Positions 17,773-26,188 of a DNA stretch of 64,000 nucleotides are shown piece by piece. This DNA is from Lachnospiraceae bacterium. Its GTDB lineage: Bacteria; Bacillota; Clostridia; Lachnospirales; Lachnospiraceae. How positions within the stretch are numbered: position 1 is the stretch's first letter; each line of letters begins with the position of its first letter. A model generated the notes under the pieces. The model was given only the letters and a program-made list of their open reading frames with translations. It searched no databases and was not told the origin of the DNA. Both the position numbers and the translations under genes were made by a program. The stretch is from NCBI GenBank assembly GCA_017470735.1, contig JAFUYB010000022.1, positions 1 to 64,000 on the forward strand, read 5' to 3'.

Positions 17773-19052
17773 CGACTGTTCTCCTGTATCTTGGGAATAC
17801 AAACCTTGACTTTTGTCCCTTTTCCCTTTTCGCTCTCTACTGAAAGCGTTCCATGCGACATGACCCGCAACCGCTCTTTGACATTACTCAAACCGATATG
17901 AAATCCATTCTCTTTCCCTGCTTCGTACTCCTCATTTAACGATAATACATCAAAGCCCGTGCCGTCGTCTTCCACTTCAATGATATGCGCATCCTTTGTA
18001 TTGTAAGTCTTTAGCAAAAGCGTTCCCGCGCCGCCACGGTTTTTCCGTATGCCATGCGTGATTGCATTCTCAACCAAGGACTGTATCGTAAACGGAGGAA
18101 GGGAAAAATCCGTGTCTGAAATGTCTTTTTCAACGATAATCTTGCCGCCAAAGCGTTTTCTCACCAAATACAGATAATTATCTACCGTATCCAGTTCCTT
18201 TTGAACGCTGATGCATTCCTCGACATTAAGCAAATCAATGTTTCCCCGTAAAAAACCCGCGAAATGTTCCAGCGCTTCCTCTGCTACATCAGGCTCGTCC
18301 AGGTAAGAACCGATTACGGAAAGGCTGTTGTAAATAAAATGGGGCTGTATCTGTGAGATCATTGTCTTGATCCGCTGCCGGGCCATCAAGTCTTTTTCAT
18401 GCTCCCGGAAAAACTGCAGATGGAGCCATATATAATATAACAGACTCCCTGATACCACAGAGACAGTCAAAAAGGTGGCAGGAAACTTCCGGTAATCCAT
18501 GAAAGAATCAGCGATCACGGAAGCCGTAACCAAAAAAGCTATGATCAGAGGAAAAACCGTATCACGCTTGCCGGAAAAATCAAATTCACTGAGGGCAAGC
18601 CGGGATAAATAGATCAGCAATATGGCGCTCACGATATGACAGGTATAACCGAGCGGTCCCCTGACAAACTCATTGTCCGGCGTGATCGAAAAGCAAATAC
18701 CTGAAAAGATGGCTGTAAGATTCACCACAGCATTGATGGCTAATAAAATCCATGCAGCGAAATATTTCCTGTTTATATTCGTCAGGTAACAAAAAAGCAC
18801 AATGATAACCGGGCGTATGCAATACCCGTAGATACCCACAAGTGTTCTTGCGTAAGGCATTGTCCCTTTCTTATCCAGCATATACCCCACATAATTCTGA
18901 ACAACAAGACTGGACACCACAAAAATGATGACAAGAAATACCCTCCTCTTGTCCCTGCTCATATATGGATCCAACAAAACTGCCAGTAACAGCCCTATAA
19001 TCTGAATTGCCAACGCATAAATGATGACATTTGCTGCAATATATGTGTCCAT
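17769..19052 (-). CDS. LytS-like sensor histidine kinase
   Basis: The 427-residue product has six or seven membrane helices in residues 1-215. A cytoplasmic His_kinase domain with the phospho-accepting His in QIQPHFIYNSLSVIG follows, then the LSVQ-like KELDTVDNYLYLVRKRFGG segment and a HATPase domain (N-box QSLVENAITHG, G-box GFHIGLSNVKERL). All catalytic boxes seem present. It overlaps the response regulator by 4 bases, and the two surely act together. The gene starts 23 bases after the amino-acid ABC ATPase stop, so it may be read from that operon; no promoter is evident in the gap. The ligand is unknown. Confidence 0.9.
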   Translation of the reverse strand: MDTYIAANVIIYALAIQIIGLLLAVLLDPYMSRDKRRVFLVIIFVVSSLVVQNYVGYMLDKKGTMPYARTLVGIYGYCIRPVIIVLFCYLTNINRKYFAAWILLAINAVVNLTAIFSGICFSITPDNEFVRGPLGYTCHIVSAILLIYLSRLALSEFDFSGKRDTVFPLIIAFLVTASVIADSFMDYRKFPATFLTVSVVSGSLLYYIWLHLQFFREHEKDLMARQRIKTMISQIQPHFIYNSLSVIGSYLDEPDVAEEALEHFAGFLRGNIDLLNVEECISVQKELDTVDNYLYLVRKRFGGKIIVEKDISDTDFSLPPFTIQSLVENAITHGIRKNRGGAGTLLLKTYNTKDAHIIEVEDDGTGFDVLSLNEEYEAGKENGFHIGLSNVKERLRVMSHGTLSVESEKGKGTKVKVCIPKIQENSR

Positions 19053-19075
19053 GACCCTTTGATGAAAACAAGTCT

Positions 19076-19855
19076 TTAAGCGCCATCCCGGCTGTATCCC
19101 GCCAAAAACTGTTTCGTCCGCTCCTTGGTCGGATTATCGATGACCTCTCTTGGCGTCCCCTGCTCTAAAATATGCCCGCCGTCCATGAAGATCACATAAT
19201 CCGCCACCTCACGGGCAAATGCCATCTCATGTGTCACGATGATCATCGTCGTATGCTGGTCCGCAAGTCCGCGGATCACCCTAAGGACTTCCCCCGTCAG
19301 CTCCGGATCGAGTGCCGAAGTCGGTTCGTCAAAGCACAAGATATCCGGCTTCATCGCTAGAGCCCTTGCGATCGCTACCCGCTGGCATTGTCCGCCCGAA
19401 AGCTGGTGCGGATAATTTTCGGTACGGTCAGAAAGCCCCATCTGTCCCAGCAGTTCCTTGGCCTGGGTACGGATCTGTGCCTCCTCCTGCCGGTAGGTGC
19501 CCCGCTCCTTTGCCGCAAGCTGCGGCGCCAGCATGACATTTTCAAGTGCCGTATACTGCGGAAACAGATTGAACGACTGGAATACCAAACCGAAATGCAG
19601 ACGCTTTCTGCGGATGTCCGCCTCGCTCACTCTGGTGCTGTCCGATGCGTCAAACAGCTTTTCCCCGTGTACCGTGATCGTCCCGCCGTCCGGCTTTTCC
19701 AAAAAATTCAGACACCGGAGCAGTGTCGTCTTTCCGCTGCCTGACGAACCGATGATCGACACTGCCTGTCCCGCATCCATCGAGAAGCTGATATCCGAAA
19801 GCACTTCTATGTGCCCAAAATTCTTTTTGATGCCCTGTACTTCTAAAAGAGCCAT
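19076..19855 (-). CDS. Polar amino-acid ABC importer ATPase
   Basis: The 259-residue GlnQ-type ATPase has Walker [10 protein letters not shown], signature [15 protein letters not shown], Walker [15 protein letters not shown] and switch VTHEM. It energises uptake through the permease 4 bases upstream with the binding protein at 20526-21386. The length and motifs are normal for the family. Substrate is a polar amino acid or a related compound; the sequence does not fix which. Confidence 0.94.
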   Translation of the reverse strand: MALLEVQGIKKNFGHIEVLSDISFSMDAGQAVSIIGSSGSGKTTLLRCLNFLEKPDGGTITVHGEKLFDASDSTRVSEADIRRKRLHFGLVFQSFNLFPQYTALENVMLAPQLAAKERGTYRQEEAQIRTQAKELLGQMGLSDRTENYPHQLSGGQCQRVAIARALAMKPDILCFDEPTSALDPELTGEVLRVIRGLADQHTTMIIVTHEMAFAREVADYVIFMDGGHILEQGTPREVIDNPTKERTKQFLAGYSRDGA

Positions 19856-19859
19856 ATCA

Positions 19860-20516
19860 TTACCTGAAAAAACCTAATTTCTTTTCAATCGTATGGAACA
19901 GCACGGTCAGCAGTCCGCTGAACACCAGATAAAATACGCCGGTGTAAAACAGCGGCCAGATGATGCCGGCGCTCTTGATGAACGCCTGTCCGCTCCAAAT
20001 AATTTCATAAACAGCGATCACGCGGGCCAAAGAGGTATCCTTGACCAGCGTGATAATTTCATTTGACATAGGCGGTACGATGCGCTTGATGACCTGCAGC
20101 AGAATGATCCTGCGGAAAATCTGCGTCCTTGTCATCCCCAGCACCTGCCCCGCTTCATACTGCCCGACCGGGATCGACTGGATCCCGCCGCGGTAGATCT
20201 CCGAAAAATAGCAGGCATAATTGACCACAAACGCGACCAATGCCGCTAAAAACCTGCCCTCATCCCCGGAGCCCCAGACATTCATTTTTAAAATAATGCC
20301 CGGTCCGTAATAGATGATCAAAAGCTGCAGCAGCAGCGGCGTCCCGCGGACGATCCAGATCAGAAAGCGGATCGGCAGACGCACCACCGGCAGTCGGTTC
20401 ATTGAACCAAAGCTGATGATCAGCCCCAGCGGCAGCGCGAATACCAATGTCAGCGCAAACAACTTTACCGTTGTCAGAAAACCTTCTAACAGCGATAAGG
20501 TAACTGTATAAAACAT
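19860..20516 (-). CDS. Polar amino-acid ABC importer permease
   Basis: The 218-residue HisM/GlnP-type inner-membrane subunit has about five helices and the EAA-type coupling motif around EAGQVLGMTRTQIFRRIILL. It probably works as a homodimer, since only one permease gene is present. It lies between the binding protein (9 bases upstream) and the ATPase (4 bases downstream), the standard order of these importers. Confidence 0.93.
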   Translation of the reverse strand: MFYTVTLSLLEGFLTTVKLFALTLVFALPLGLIISFGSMNRLPVVRLPIRFLIWIVRGTPLLLQLLIIYYGPGIILKMNVWGSGDEGRFLAALVAFVVNYACYFSEIYRGGIQSIPVGQYEAGQVLGMTRTQIFRRIILLQVIKRIVPPMSNEIITLVKDTSLARVIAVYEIIWSGQAFIKSAGIIWPLFYTGVFYLVFSGLLTVLFHTIEKKLGFFR

Positions 20517-20525
20517 CCCAGCTCC

Positions 20526-21386
20526 TTACTGCTCAACCAATGCTTCCTGCACGCCGTACTGCTCAGCGATCTCAGCCATGCTGCCGTCATCGTAAAACTT
20601 CTTGAGCTCATCGTTGATGTAGGATGCGAGGTCAGAACCCTTGCGGCAGCCGATGCCGTATTCCTCAGTCGTAAGCTCTAAAGTATGTGTCAGCTCCGGA
20701 TAGCTCGTGCCGTCGCCGATCATAGCGCCTGCCATCAGAAGGTCGATAATGCTGGCGTCACTCGTGCCCGCAGCCACTTCCATCAGTGTATCCGACTGCT
20801 GGGTCAATGATGTATAATCCAATGCGTTCTCCTCTGCCGCAGCCTCACCTGCAGAGCCTGCTTCCACTGCAAAGGACAATTCCTTCATGCTGTCAATGTC
20901 CGGATAATTGTCCGCATCCGCAGACGGCAGCACGACGACCTGCGCATTGTTGCAGTATGCATTCGTGCATTCCATCGCGCTCTTTACTTCATTCGTCAGC
21001 GTCATGCCGTTCCAGACACAGTCGATGCTCTTGTTCTCAAGTTCCAGGATCTTGTTGTCCCAGTCGATCTCAACGAACTCAACCGCAACGCCCAGATCCT
21101 CAGCGACCTTGCCCGCCATATCCGCGTCAAAGCCGATCCAGTTGCCGCTGTCGTCCTTGTAGTCCATCGGCTCAAAGTCCGTGATGCCGACAACCAGCGT
21201 GCCCTTGTCCTGGATATACGCGACATCACTGTCCGCATCTCCAGTCTCCTCTGTGCTCTCCGCCTCCTGAGCCGTATCCGCATCCGACGATGCCGCATCG
21301 TCACCGCTACCCGTACTGCCGCCACATGCCGTAAACGCCAGTGTCATGCAAGCTGCCAGTGCCATTGCCAAAAATTTCCGTTTCAT
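20526..21386 (-). CDS. Polar amino-acid ABC importer substrate-binding lipoprotein
   Basis: The 286-residue product has a lipoprotein signal peptide ending TLAFTACGG (Cys at about residue 21) and an acidic linker. A family-3 solute-binding domain follows, with GTLVVGITDFEPMDYKDDSG and GFDADMAGKVAEDLG, typical for amino-acid binders. It is the first gene of the importer operon and has its own promoter at 21450-21478. An AGGAGGG ribosome site precedes the ATG. Membrane-anchored, outward-facing. Confidence 0.94.
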   Translation of the reverse strand: MKRKFLAMALAACMTLAFTACGGSTGSGDDAASSDADTAQEAESTEETGDADSDVAYIQDKGTLVVGITDFEPMDYKDDSGNWIGFDADMAGKVAEDLGVAVEFVEIDWDNKILELENKSIDCVWNGMTLTNEVKSAMECTNAYCNNAQVVVLPSADADNYPDIDSMKELSFAVEAGSAGEAAAEENALDYTSLTQQSDTLMEVAAGTSDASIIDLLMAGAMIGDGTSYPELTHTLELTTEEYGIGCRKGSDLASYINDELKKFYDDGSMAEIAEQYGVQEALVEQ

Positions 21387-21449
21387 GTTCCCTCCTTAGC
21401 CTTTATCTATCTGTTTCTTTTGCTGATAGCAAAAAACATCAACTCTGAT

Positions 21450-21478
21450 ACTCTACCACAACAAAGCGATGATGTAAA
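21450..21478 (-). promoter_or_regulatory. Promoter of the amino-acid importer operon
   Basis: On the - strand: TTTACA (21473-21478), a 17-base spacer ending TTGTGG, and TAGAGT (21450-21455). It lies 64 bases before the binding-protein start. It reads as a housekeeping sigma-A promoter with a good -35 and a fair -10. Confidence 0.55.
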
Positions 21479-21481
21479 GAA

Positions 21482-21973
21482 TTATAATTTCATCCGGTAG
21501 ATCACATATTTCTGCAGCCCGTCGTCCATATTCCTCTCCGGTTTCATGCCCAGCTGGATCAAAGACTGCGCCATAGCCGCGTTGTCGGGATGGACGGCCG
21601 CCACCAGATCAGTCTTTGCCCGCATTTTCGCATAGTCGATCAGATCCATATTCAGCCGCAGCGTAATCTTCCTGCCGCGGAACGGTCCGAGCACCATGCA
21701 CCGCGACAGTTCAGCCGTCGTCACCGGGTCAAGATCCGCCTCAAGCGCATGCTCCGCGCACTCCTCGGGATTCATAAACAGCCCCGACATCGCGACCATC
21801 GTTCCGTCGTTTAAAAAACAGCCGTTCAAAAAAGTCCAGGTCTGGTCAAAATAATGCCGCTCCTCAGACATGACCGGCCGCCACCACTCCTTTTTGTCCA
21901 ATGCCTTGATCACCGTATCGGTCAGGACACGGATCCCGATCAAATCCTGATTCCCCAAAATTCTGTAATACAT
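21482..21973 (-). CDS. GNAT-like acetyltransferase family protein
   Basis: The 163-residue soluble product has a middle section, TAELSRCMVLGPFRGRKITL, that resembles the acetyl-CoA-binding motif A of GNAT enzymes (RGRKI in place of R/QxxGxG/A). NAAMAQSLIQLGMKP follows, as in the helix after it. The N-terminal half is consistent with a GNAT beta-alpha start. The substrate is not predictable. It stands alone, between the importer and the NYN-domain gene. Confidence 0.6.
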   Translation of the reverse strand: MYYRILGNQDLIGIRVLTDTVIKALDKKEWWRPVMSEERHYFDQTWTFLNGCFLNDGTMVAMSGLFMNPEECAEHALEADLDPVTTAELSRCMVLGPFRGRKITLRLNMDLIDYAKMRAKTDLVAAVHPDNAAMAQSLIQLGMKPERNMDDGLQKYVIYRMKL

Positions 21974-22027
21974 CGATTCCCTGTTCCTCTCACAGTCCTT
22001 GTGCCCGTCTATTTAACGATCATCCCA

Positions 22028-22714
22028 CTACGATTTCTTTTTCTCTTTTAATAGGGATTTCAGCTTTTTATAAATCGCCCCGCCCTTTTTCGTGTCCTTG
22101 CATTCCTTGGTCAAAGCGTTGTTGATCGCCTGCTTGGACTTGTAGGTGTTGATGATCTCCAGAATACTGTCGCTGTATTCCTCATCGTCCAAATAACGGC
22201 GCAGTTCTTCTTCTGTCGCCAGATTCTCCTCGGCAACCCGCGAACGCCTCCTTGTCCGCCTGGGCTGGGCTGTCTTTCCGGTCTGCTGGGACTGGGTCTG
22301 CTGCTTGCTCCCCTGCCCGCCGGACGACGGCGATGGCTTCGTACCCTGGCTGCCGGACAGATTTGCCATTCGTTTGATCGAAAAGCCCCTGCCCTTCCAG
22401 AACTCCACGACCCTGTCATAGCCGGTATCCTCGGAAATGATAAAATACTGATACTGCTTTTTTTCATTTTTCCCGATGACATAGCCTAAATAGGACGATA
22501 ACTGGAAGTCCAGCGCGTTCTTGCTGCCCGTTCCCGCCCGGTAAGACTCGATCCGCGCGCCGCGGCTGTTGATCTCTTCTATGATGTCAAAGGTGACATT
22601 GCGGCTCTGATCCGTATACATCACGCAGACGACATCGTTTTCTTTAAGCGAGCCTGCTCCCTTGAAGCCATCCGCGTGGACATTCTCATAATCCAAAAAA
22701 TAATAATTCATCAT
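22028..22714 (-). CDS. NYN/PIN-like nuclease-fold protein
   Basis: The 228-residue product has an N-terminal PIN/NYN-like fold (residues 1-120). Conserved acidic residues lie in YYFLDYENV, KNALDFQLSSYLG and SEDTGYDRVVEFWKGRG, the arrangement expected for metal-dependent RNases of this class. A Gln/Ser/Gly-rich and Arg-rich linker (about 120-165) and a Lys-rich helical tail follow, which may bind nucleic acid. A stand-alone gene with its own promoter. RNase activity is inferred from the fold only. Confidence 0.7.
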   Translation of the reverse strand: MMNYYFLDYENVHADGFKGAGSLKENDVVCVMYTDQSRNVTFDIIEEINSRGARIESYRAGTGSKNALDFQLSSYLGYVIGKNEKKQYQYFIISEDTGYDRVVEFWKGRGFSIKRMANLSGSQGTKPSPSSGGQGSKQQTQSQQTGKTAQPRRTRRRSRVAEENLATEEELRRYLDDEEYSDSILEIINTYKSKQAINNALTKECKDTKKGGAIYKKLKSLLKEKKKS

Positions 22715-22748
22715 ACTGCCTCGCTAAAATTTTATGCATTCGGCATTT

Positions 22749-22777
22749 ATCTTACCACAAAACATCCAAAAGGTAAA
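22749..22777 (-). promoter_or_regulatory. Promoter of the NYN-domain gene
   Basis: On the - strand: TTTACC, a 17-base spacer ending TTGTGG, then TAAGAT. It lies 35 bases before the start codon. The TTGTGG-TAxGAT ending resembles the importer promoter at 21450. Confidence 0.5.
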
Positions 22778-22827
22778 ACGGATTGGAGAAAATGGCTTTG
22801 TAAAATGGCAGCGCGAGCCGATTTTTG

Positions 22828-22856
22828 TTGAAATGGCTTTCCCGTCGTGCTAGACT
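22828..22856 (+). promoter_or_regulatory. Promoter of the barnase-like gene
   Basis: TTGAAA at 22828, a 17-base spacer and TAGACT at 22851. It lies 29 bases before the ATG at 22886. Divergent from the NYN-gene promoter. Confidence 0.55.
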
Positions 22857-22885
22857 TTAAAAGAACATGGAAAGGGGATTTGACT

Positions 22886-23431
22886 ATGCGGCTTTCATTT
22901 ATAAAACATCGGATTCCAAAATACTTAGCCTGCCTGCTGATCGGATTCTTCGTTTTAGGACTTATCAGCTGTTCATTTGCCGGTGAAAATAGTTTTTCTG
23001 ATCTTTCAGGCGAAGCTCCGGCTGCCGTTACAGATGATGAAGCGGTTTCGGCTGATGCCGGTTCAAAGGATACTGCCACGATCGGCAAAGACGGCACCTA
23101 CACCTCAAAAGACGATGTGGCGCTCTATCTTTACACCTATGGCACACTGCCGGACAATTTCATCACCAAAAAAGAAGCACAGGCGCTCGGCTGGCCGGGC
23201 GGTTCGTTAGAGCCATACGCTCCCGGCAAATGCATCGGCGGAGATTATTTCGGAAACTATGAGGGACTGCTGCCGGAGCAGAACGGAAGAGACTACCACG
23301 AATGCGATATCGATACCCTCGGGAAAGACAGCCGCGGAGCCAAGCGGATCGTCTACTCCGATGACGGCCTGATCTATTACACCGAAGACCATTACGCGTC
23401 ATTTGACCTGCTGTATGGCGATGAACAATAG
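22886..23431 (+). CDS. Secreted/lipid-anchored barnase-like guanyl-specific ribonuclease
   Basis: The 181-residue product has a signal peptide with a lipobox-like LGLISCSF (Cys at about residue 29) and a Ser/Ala/Asp-rich linker. A ribonuclease N1/barnase domain (about 80-180) follows. The catalytic residues of the family can be placed: Glu in YHECDID (barnase Glu73), Arg in RGAKRIVYS (Arg87) and His in YTEDHYASFDLLYG (His102). The enzyme would cut RNA after guanine. I chose the ATG at 22886 because GGGG lies about 8 bases before it and the frame gives a clean signal peptide. The barstar gene follows 39 bases downstream, which supports the assignment. Confidence 0.9.
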   Translation: MRLSFIKHRIPKYLACLLIGFFVLGLISCSFAGENSFSDLSGEAPAAVTDDEAVSADAGSKDTATIGKDGTYTSKDDVALYLYTYGTLPDNFITKKEAQALGWPGGSLEPYAPGKCIGGDYFGNYEGLLPEQNGRDYHECDIDTLGKDSRGAKRIVYSDDGLIYYTEDHYASFDLLYGDEQ

Positions 23432-23470
23432 GCAACCATGGACAATCGATCAACATGAGGAAATCATAAG

Positions 23471-23746
23471 ATGACAGCATATACCATACATCTCGACCAG
23501 GCCGAATCCGCAGACGACCTGCATGACATATTAAAAGAAATCCTGCCGCTTCCGCACCACTACGGCAGAAATCTCGATGCGCTTTTTGACATTCTGACCG
23601 AGCCGTCAACGGATTGGAACATCCGTTTTACCGGCACGGATACCGCAGAAGCCCGCCTCGGCAGTTACATCCGCAAGCTGCAAAAAATGTGCCAGCGGGC
23701 AACTGCCGAAAACGAAGCATTAGAGATCCTATTCATCAATTCTTAA
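23471..23746 (+). CDS. Barstar-family ribonuclease inhibitor
   Basis: The 91-residue cytoplasmic protein has the barstar core: residues 14-45 include [20 protein letters not shown] and DALFDILTE, matching the helix-loop that plugs the barnase active site. The length is right for barstar (about 90). It lies 39 bases after the RNase stop, so it is cotranscribed to protect the cell from unsecreted enzyme. Its last 11 bases overlap the convergent PFL gene. Confidence 0.9.
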   Translation: MTAYTIHLDQAESADDLHDILKEILPLPHHYGRNLDALFDILTEPSTDWNIRFTGTDTAEARLGSYIRKLQKMCQRATAENEALEILFINS

Positions 23747-25100
23747 AACTATGCACCGGCGCGGGAATCCGTCCCGTTCGGTTCACAAAATCGGCGCAGC
23801 CGAATGAATTCACCGGCATGATCGGCGCGTATCCTAAAAGTCCGCCGAATTCGACGCTCTCTCCGATACCCTTGCCGATCACCGGGATCAGCCGTACCGC
23901 TGTCGTCTTTTGGTTGATCATGCCGATCGCCATCTCGTCCGCCACGATACCGGCGATCGTCGTCACCGGCGTATCTCCGGGGATGGCGATCATATCCAGC
24001 CCCACCGAACAGACACAAGTCATCGCTTCGAGCTTTTCGAGTGTCAGCGCGCCGGCTTCCACCGCATCGATCATTCCCTGATCCTCACTGACCGGGATGA
24101 ACGCTCCGGACAAGCCGCCCACATAAGACGAAGCCATGATACCGCCCTTTTTCACCTGGTCATTCAACAAGGCAAGCGCCGCCGTCGTACCGGGCGCGCC
24201 GGCGTATTCCACTCCGATCTCATGCAGAATATCCGCCACCGAATCCCCGATCGCCGGAGTCGGCGCCAAAGACAGGTCAATGATGCCAAACGGAATAGAC
24301 AGCCGCTTTGACGCTTCCTTCGCTACAAGCTGCCCGACTCGGGTTACCTTGAATGCTGTCTTTTTGATCGTCTCGCAGAGCACCTCAAAGCTTTCGCCCC
24401 GCACCTGCGACAACGCTGTTTTTACCACGCCCGGACCGGATACGCCGACATGGATCACGGCATCCGCTTCGGATACGCCGTGGAACGCTCCCGCCATAAA
24501 CGGATTGTCATCCGGAGCGTTGCAGAATACGACCAGCTTCGCGCAGCCGATCGAATCCGCCTCTTTCGTCTGCTCTGCAGTATCGTGGATCACATCTCCC
24601 AACAGCCGCACCGCATCCATATTGATCCCGTGCTTGGTCGAACCGACATTGACCGAGCTGCATACATTGTTTGTCGCGGAAAGCGCCTCGGGGATCGAGC
24701 GGATCAGATATTCATCCTGCGTGGTCATACCCTTTGACACCAATGCCGAATAACCGCCGATGAAATTGACCCCGACGGTTGCCGCTGCCTGATCCAATGT
24801 CTTTGCCAGACGCACATAATCCTGCGCCGACCTGCAGGCTGCCGCCCCGATCATGGCGATCGGCGTAACTGAAATCCGCTTGTTGACGATCGGAATGCCA
24901 AATTCCTTCTCAATATCCGCGCCGGTCTGCACCAGATCCTTTGCGACCGTCGTGATCTTGTCGTAAACCTTGTCGCAGAGCCGATCCAAGTCGGCATCCA
25001 TGCAGTCGAGCAGGCTGATCCCGATCGTGATCGTCCGCACATCGAGATTCTCCTGCTCGATCATTTTATTTGTCTCATTGACTTCGTATAAATTGATCAT
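23736..25100 (-). CDS. PFL family (UPF0210) protein
   Basis: The 454-residue protein of the UPF0210/PFL family has about the family's full length. Glycine-rich segments such as [18 protein letters not shown] and [20 protein letters not shown] are typical. It is related by fold to glycyl-radical/PFL-like barrels, but no enzymatic role is established. The gene follows a small ACT-domain gene by 2 bases, a pairing conserved across Firmicutes, which suggests an amino-acid- or ligand-sensing partner. No glycyl-radical motif near the C-terminus is evident. Confidence 0.88.
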   Translation of the reverse strand: MINLYEVNETNKMIEQENLDVRTITIGISLLDCMDADLDRLCDKVYDKITTVAKDLVQTGADIEKEFGIPIVNKRISVTPIAMIGAAACRSAQDYVRLAKTLDQAAATVGVNFIGGYSALVSKGMTTQDEYLIRSIPEALSATNNVCSSVNVGSTKHGINMDAVRLLGDVIHDTAEQTKEADSIGCAKLVVFCNAPDDNPFMAGAFHGVSEADAVIHVGVSGPGVVKTALSQVRGESFEVLCETIKKTAFKVTRVGQLVAKEASKRLSIPFGIIDLSLAPTPAIGDSVADILHEIGVEYAGAPGTTAALALLNDQVKKGGIMASSYVGGLSGAFIPVSEDQGMIDAVEAGALTLEKLEAMTCVCSVGLDMIAIPGDTPVTTIAGIVADEMAIGMINQKTTAVRLIPVIGKGIGESVEFGGLLGYAPIMPVNSFGCADFVNRTGRIPAPVHSFKN

Positions 25101-25102
25101 CT

Positions 25103-25378
25103 TTACACCCTGTGCATCATTTCAAAAATTTCCGACCGCTGGCAGCGGACATCCACGCCAATTTCCTCGCCGACCTGCCCGAGCTCCCTCTGCAGATCGT
25201 CAAACGGCTTTTCGGTCTCGTTCGGCTCCACGATCATCATCATATTGAAAAATCCGCCCGTGATCGTCTGGGAAATATCTGATACATTGATACGGTTGTT
25301 GGCGAGATAGGTGCAGATCTTGGCGATGATGCCGACCGTATCCTTTCCGACGACCGTCACGATAATTTTATCTTCCAT
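25103..25378 (-). CDS. ACT-domain protein (UPF0237 family)
   Basis: The 91-residue single ACT domain has the pattern [20 protein letters not shown] followed by [12 protein letters not shown]. Such stand-alone ACT proteins usually bind small ligands as oligomers. It is coupled to the PFL-family gene (2-base gap), the common neighbour of this family. A ribosome site GGAGG precedes the start by 6 bases. Confidence 0.9.
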   Translation of the reverse strand: MEDKIIVTVVGKDTVGIIAKICTYLANNRINVSDISQTITGGFFNMMMIVEPNETEKPFDDLQRELGQVGEEIGVDVRCQRSEIFEMMHRV

Positions 25379-25390
25379 AAGTCCTCCTTG

Positions 25391-26188
25391 TCAGACCACT
25401 ATTTTTTCAGACACCTGATCCCGTTTTGCGATAGTGATCGGAAAATCCTTTGCCTTGTACGGATTGTCCCCCAGCGTCACCTCTAGAGAAACGGTTTTTA
25501 AGCACAGCTCCTCGTAATTGTTCTCTTTACTTAAGTGTCCGAGCAGGATGTGTTTCATATGGTCGTGCAGCACCCTGCCCAAAAGCTGTCCCGAAAGCTC
25601 GTTGGACAAATGTCCCCGCTCGCCGAGAATCCGCTGCTTCAACGGATAGGGATACGGTCCGGCCTCAAGCATCCGGATATCGTGATTCGCCTCCAAAAGA
25701 AGGGCGTCGAGTCCGATGATGTTGTCAATAATGTAGTCATTGTACATGCCAAGATCGGTCACGACTCCGACGCTTTTCTGCCCGTCCCGCACGATATACG
25801 CTACCGGCTCCGCCGCATCGTGTGAAATCTCGATCGGATGCACCGTCAGCGATCCAACCGTAAAATCCTCATCGGCATGAATCTCGTGAAACAGTCCTTC
25901 ATCGATCTTGCCGAGGCTCTTGCACCTGCGGATCGCCTGCAAAGTCCCCCGCGTGGCGTAGATTGGCAGCCCGTAACGCCTTGCGATCACGCCAAGCCCT
26001 CCAATGTGGTCGCTGTGCTCGTGGGTGATCAGCAGCGCGTCCATGTCCTTTGTCGTGTAATTGCGCTCGTTCATGCCGGCTTCCACCCGCTTGCCGCTGA
26101 TCCCGCAGTCGATCATCACATGCGAGGTCTCATTGCCGACACAGATACAGTTGCCGCTCGACCCGCTCGCGATTGAAAATAATTCCAT
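25391..26188 (-). CDS. MBL-fold metallo-hydrolase, YycJ/WalJ type
   Basis: The 265-residue metallo-beta-lactamase-fold protein has metal motif THEHSDHIGG, opening MELFSIASGSSGNC and a distal SHDAAEP motif, all typical for YycJ/WalJ. Family members have been linked to cell-wall or DNA-repair control in Firmicutes, and the substrate is uncertain. The chosen start (26188) shares its first base with the stop of the FtsA-like gene (TGATG), so the two are translationally coupled. Downstream come the ACT and PFL genes. Confidence 0.9.
   Translation of the reverse strand: MELFSIASGSSGNCICVGNETSHVMIDCGISGKRVEAGMNERNYTTKDMDALLITHEHSDHIGGLGVIARRYGLPIYATRGTLQAIRRCKSLGKIDEGLFHEIHADEDFTVGSLTVHPIEISHDAAEPVAYIVRDGQKSVGVVTDLGMYNDYIIDNIIGLDALLLEANHDIRMLEAGPYPYPLKQRILGERGHLSNELSGQLLGRVLHDHMKHILLGHLSKENNYEELCLKTVSLEVTLGDNPYKAKDFPITIAKRDQVSEKIVV

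Noticed and set aside
24136-24753. Antisense open frame of 205 codons over the PFL gene
   Set aside because: The sense strand is a clear conserved family; the frame is a codon-bias shadow.
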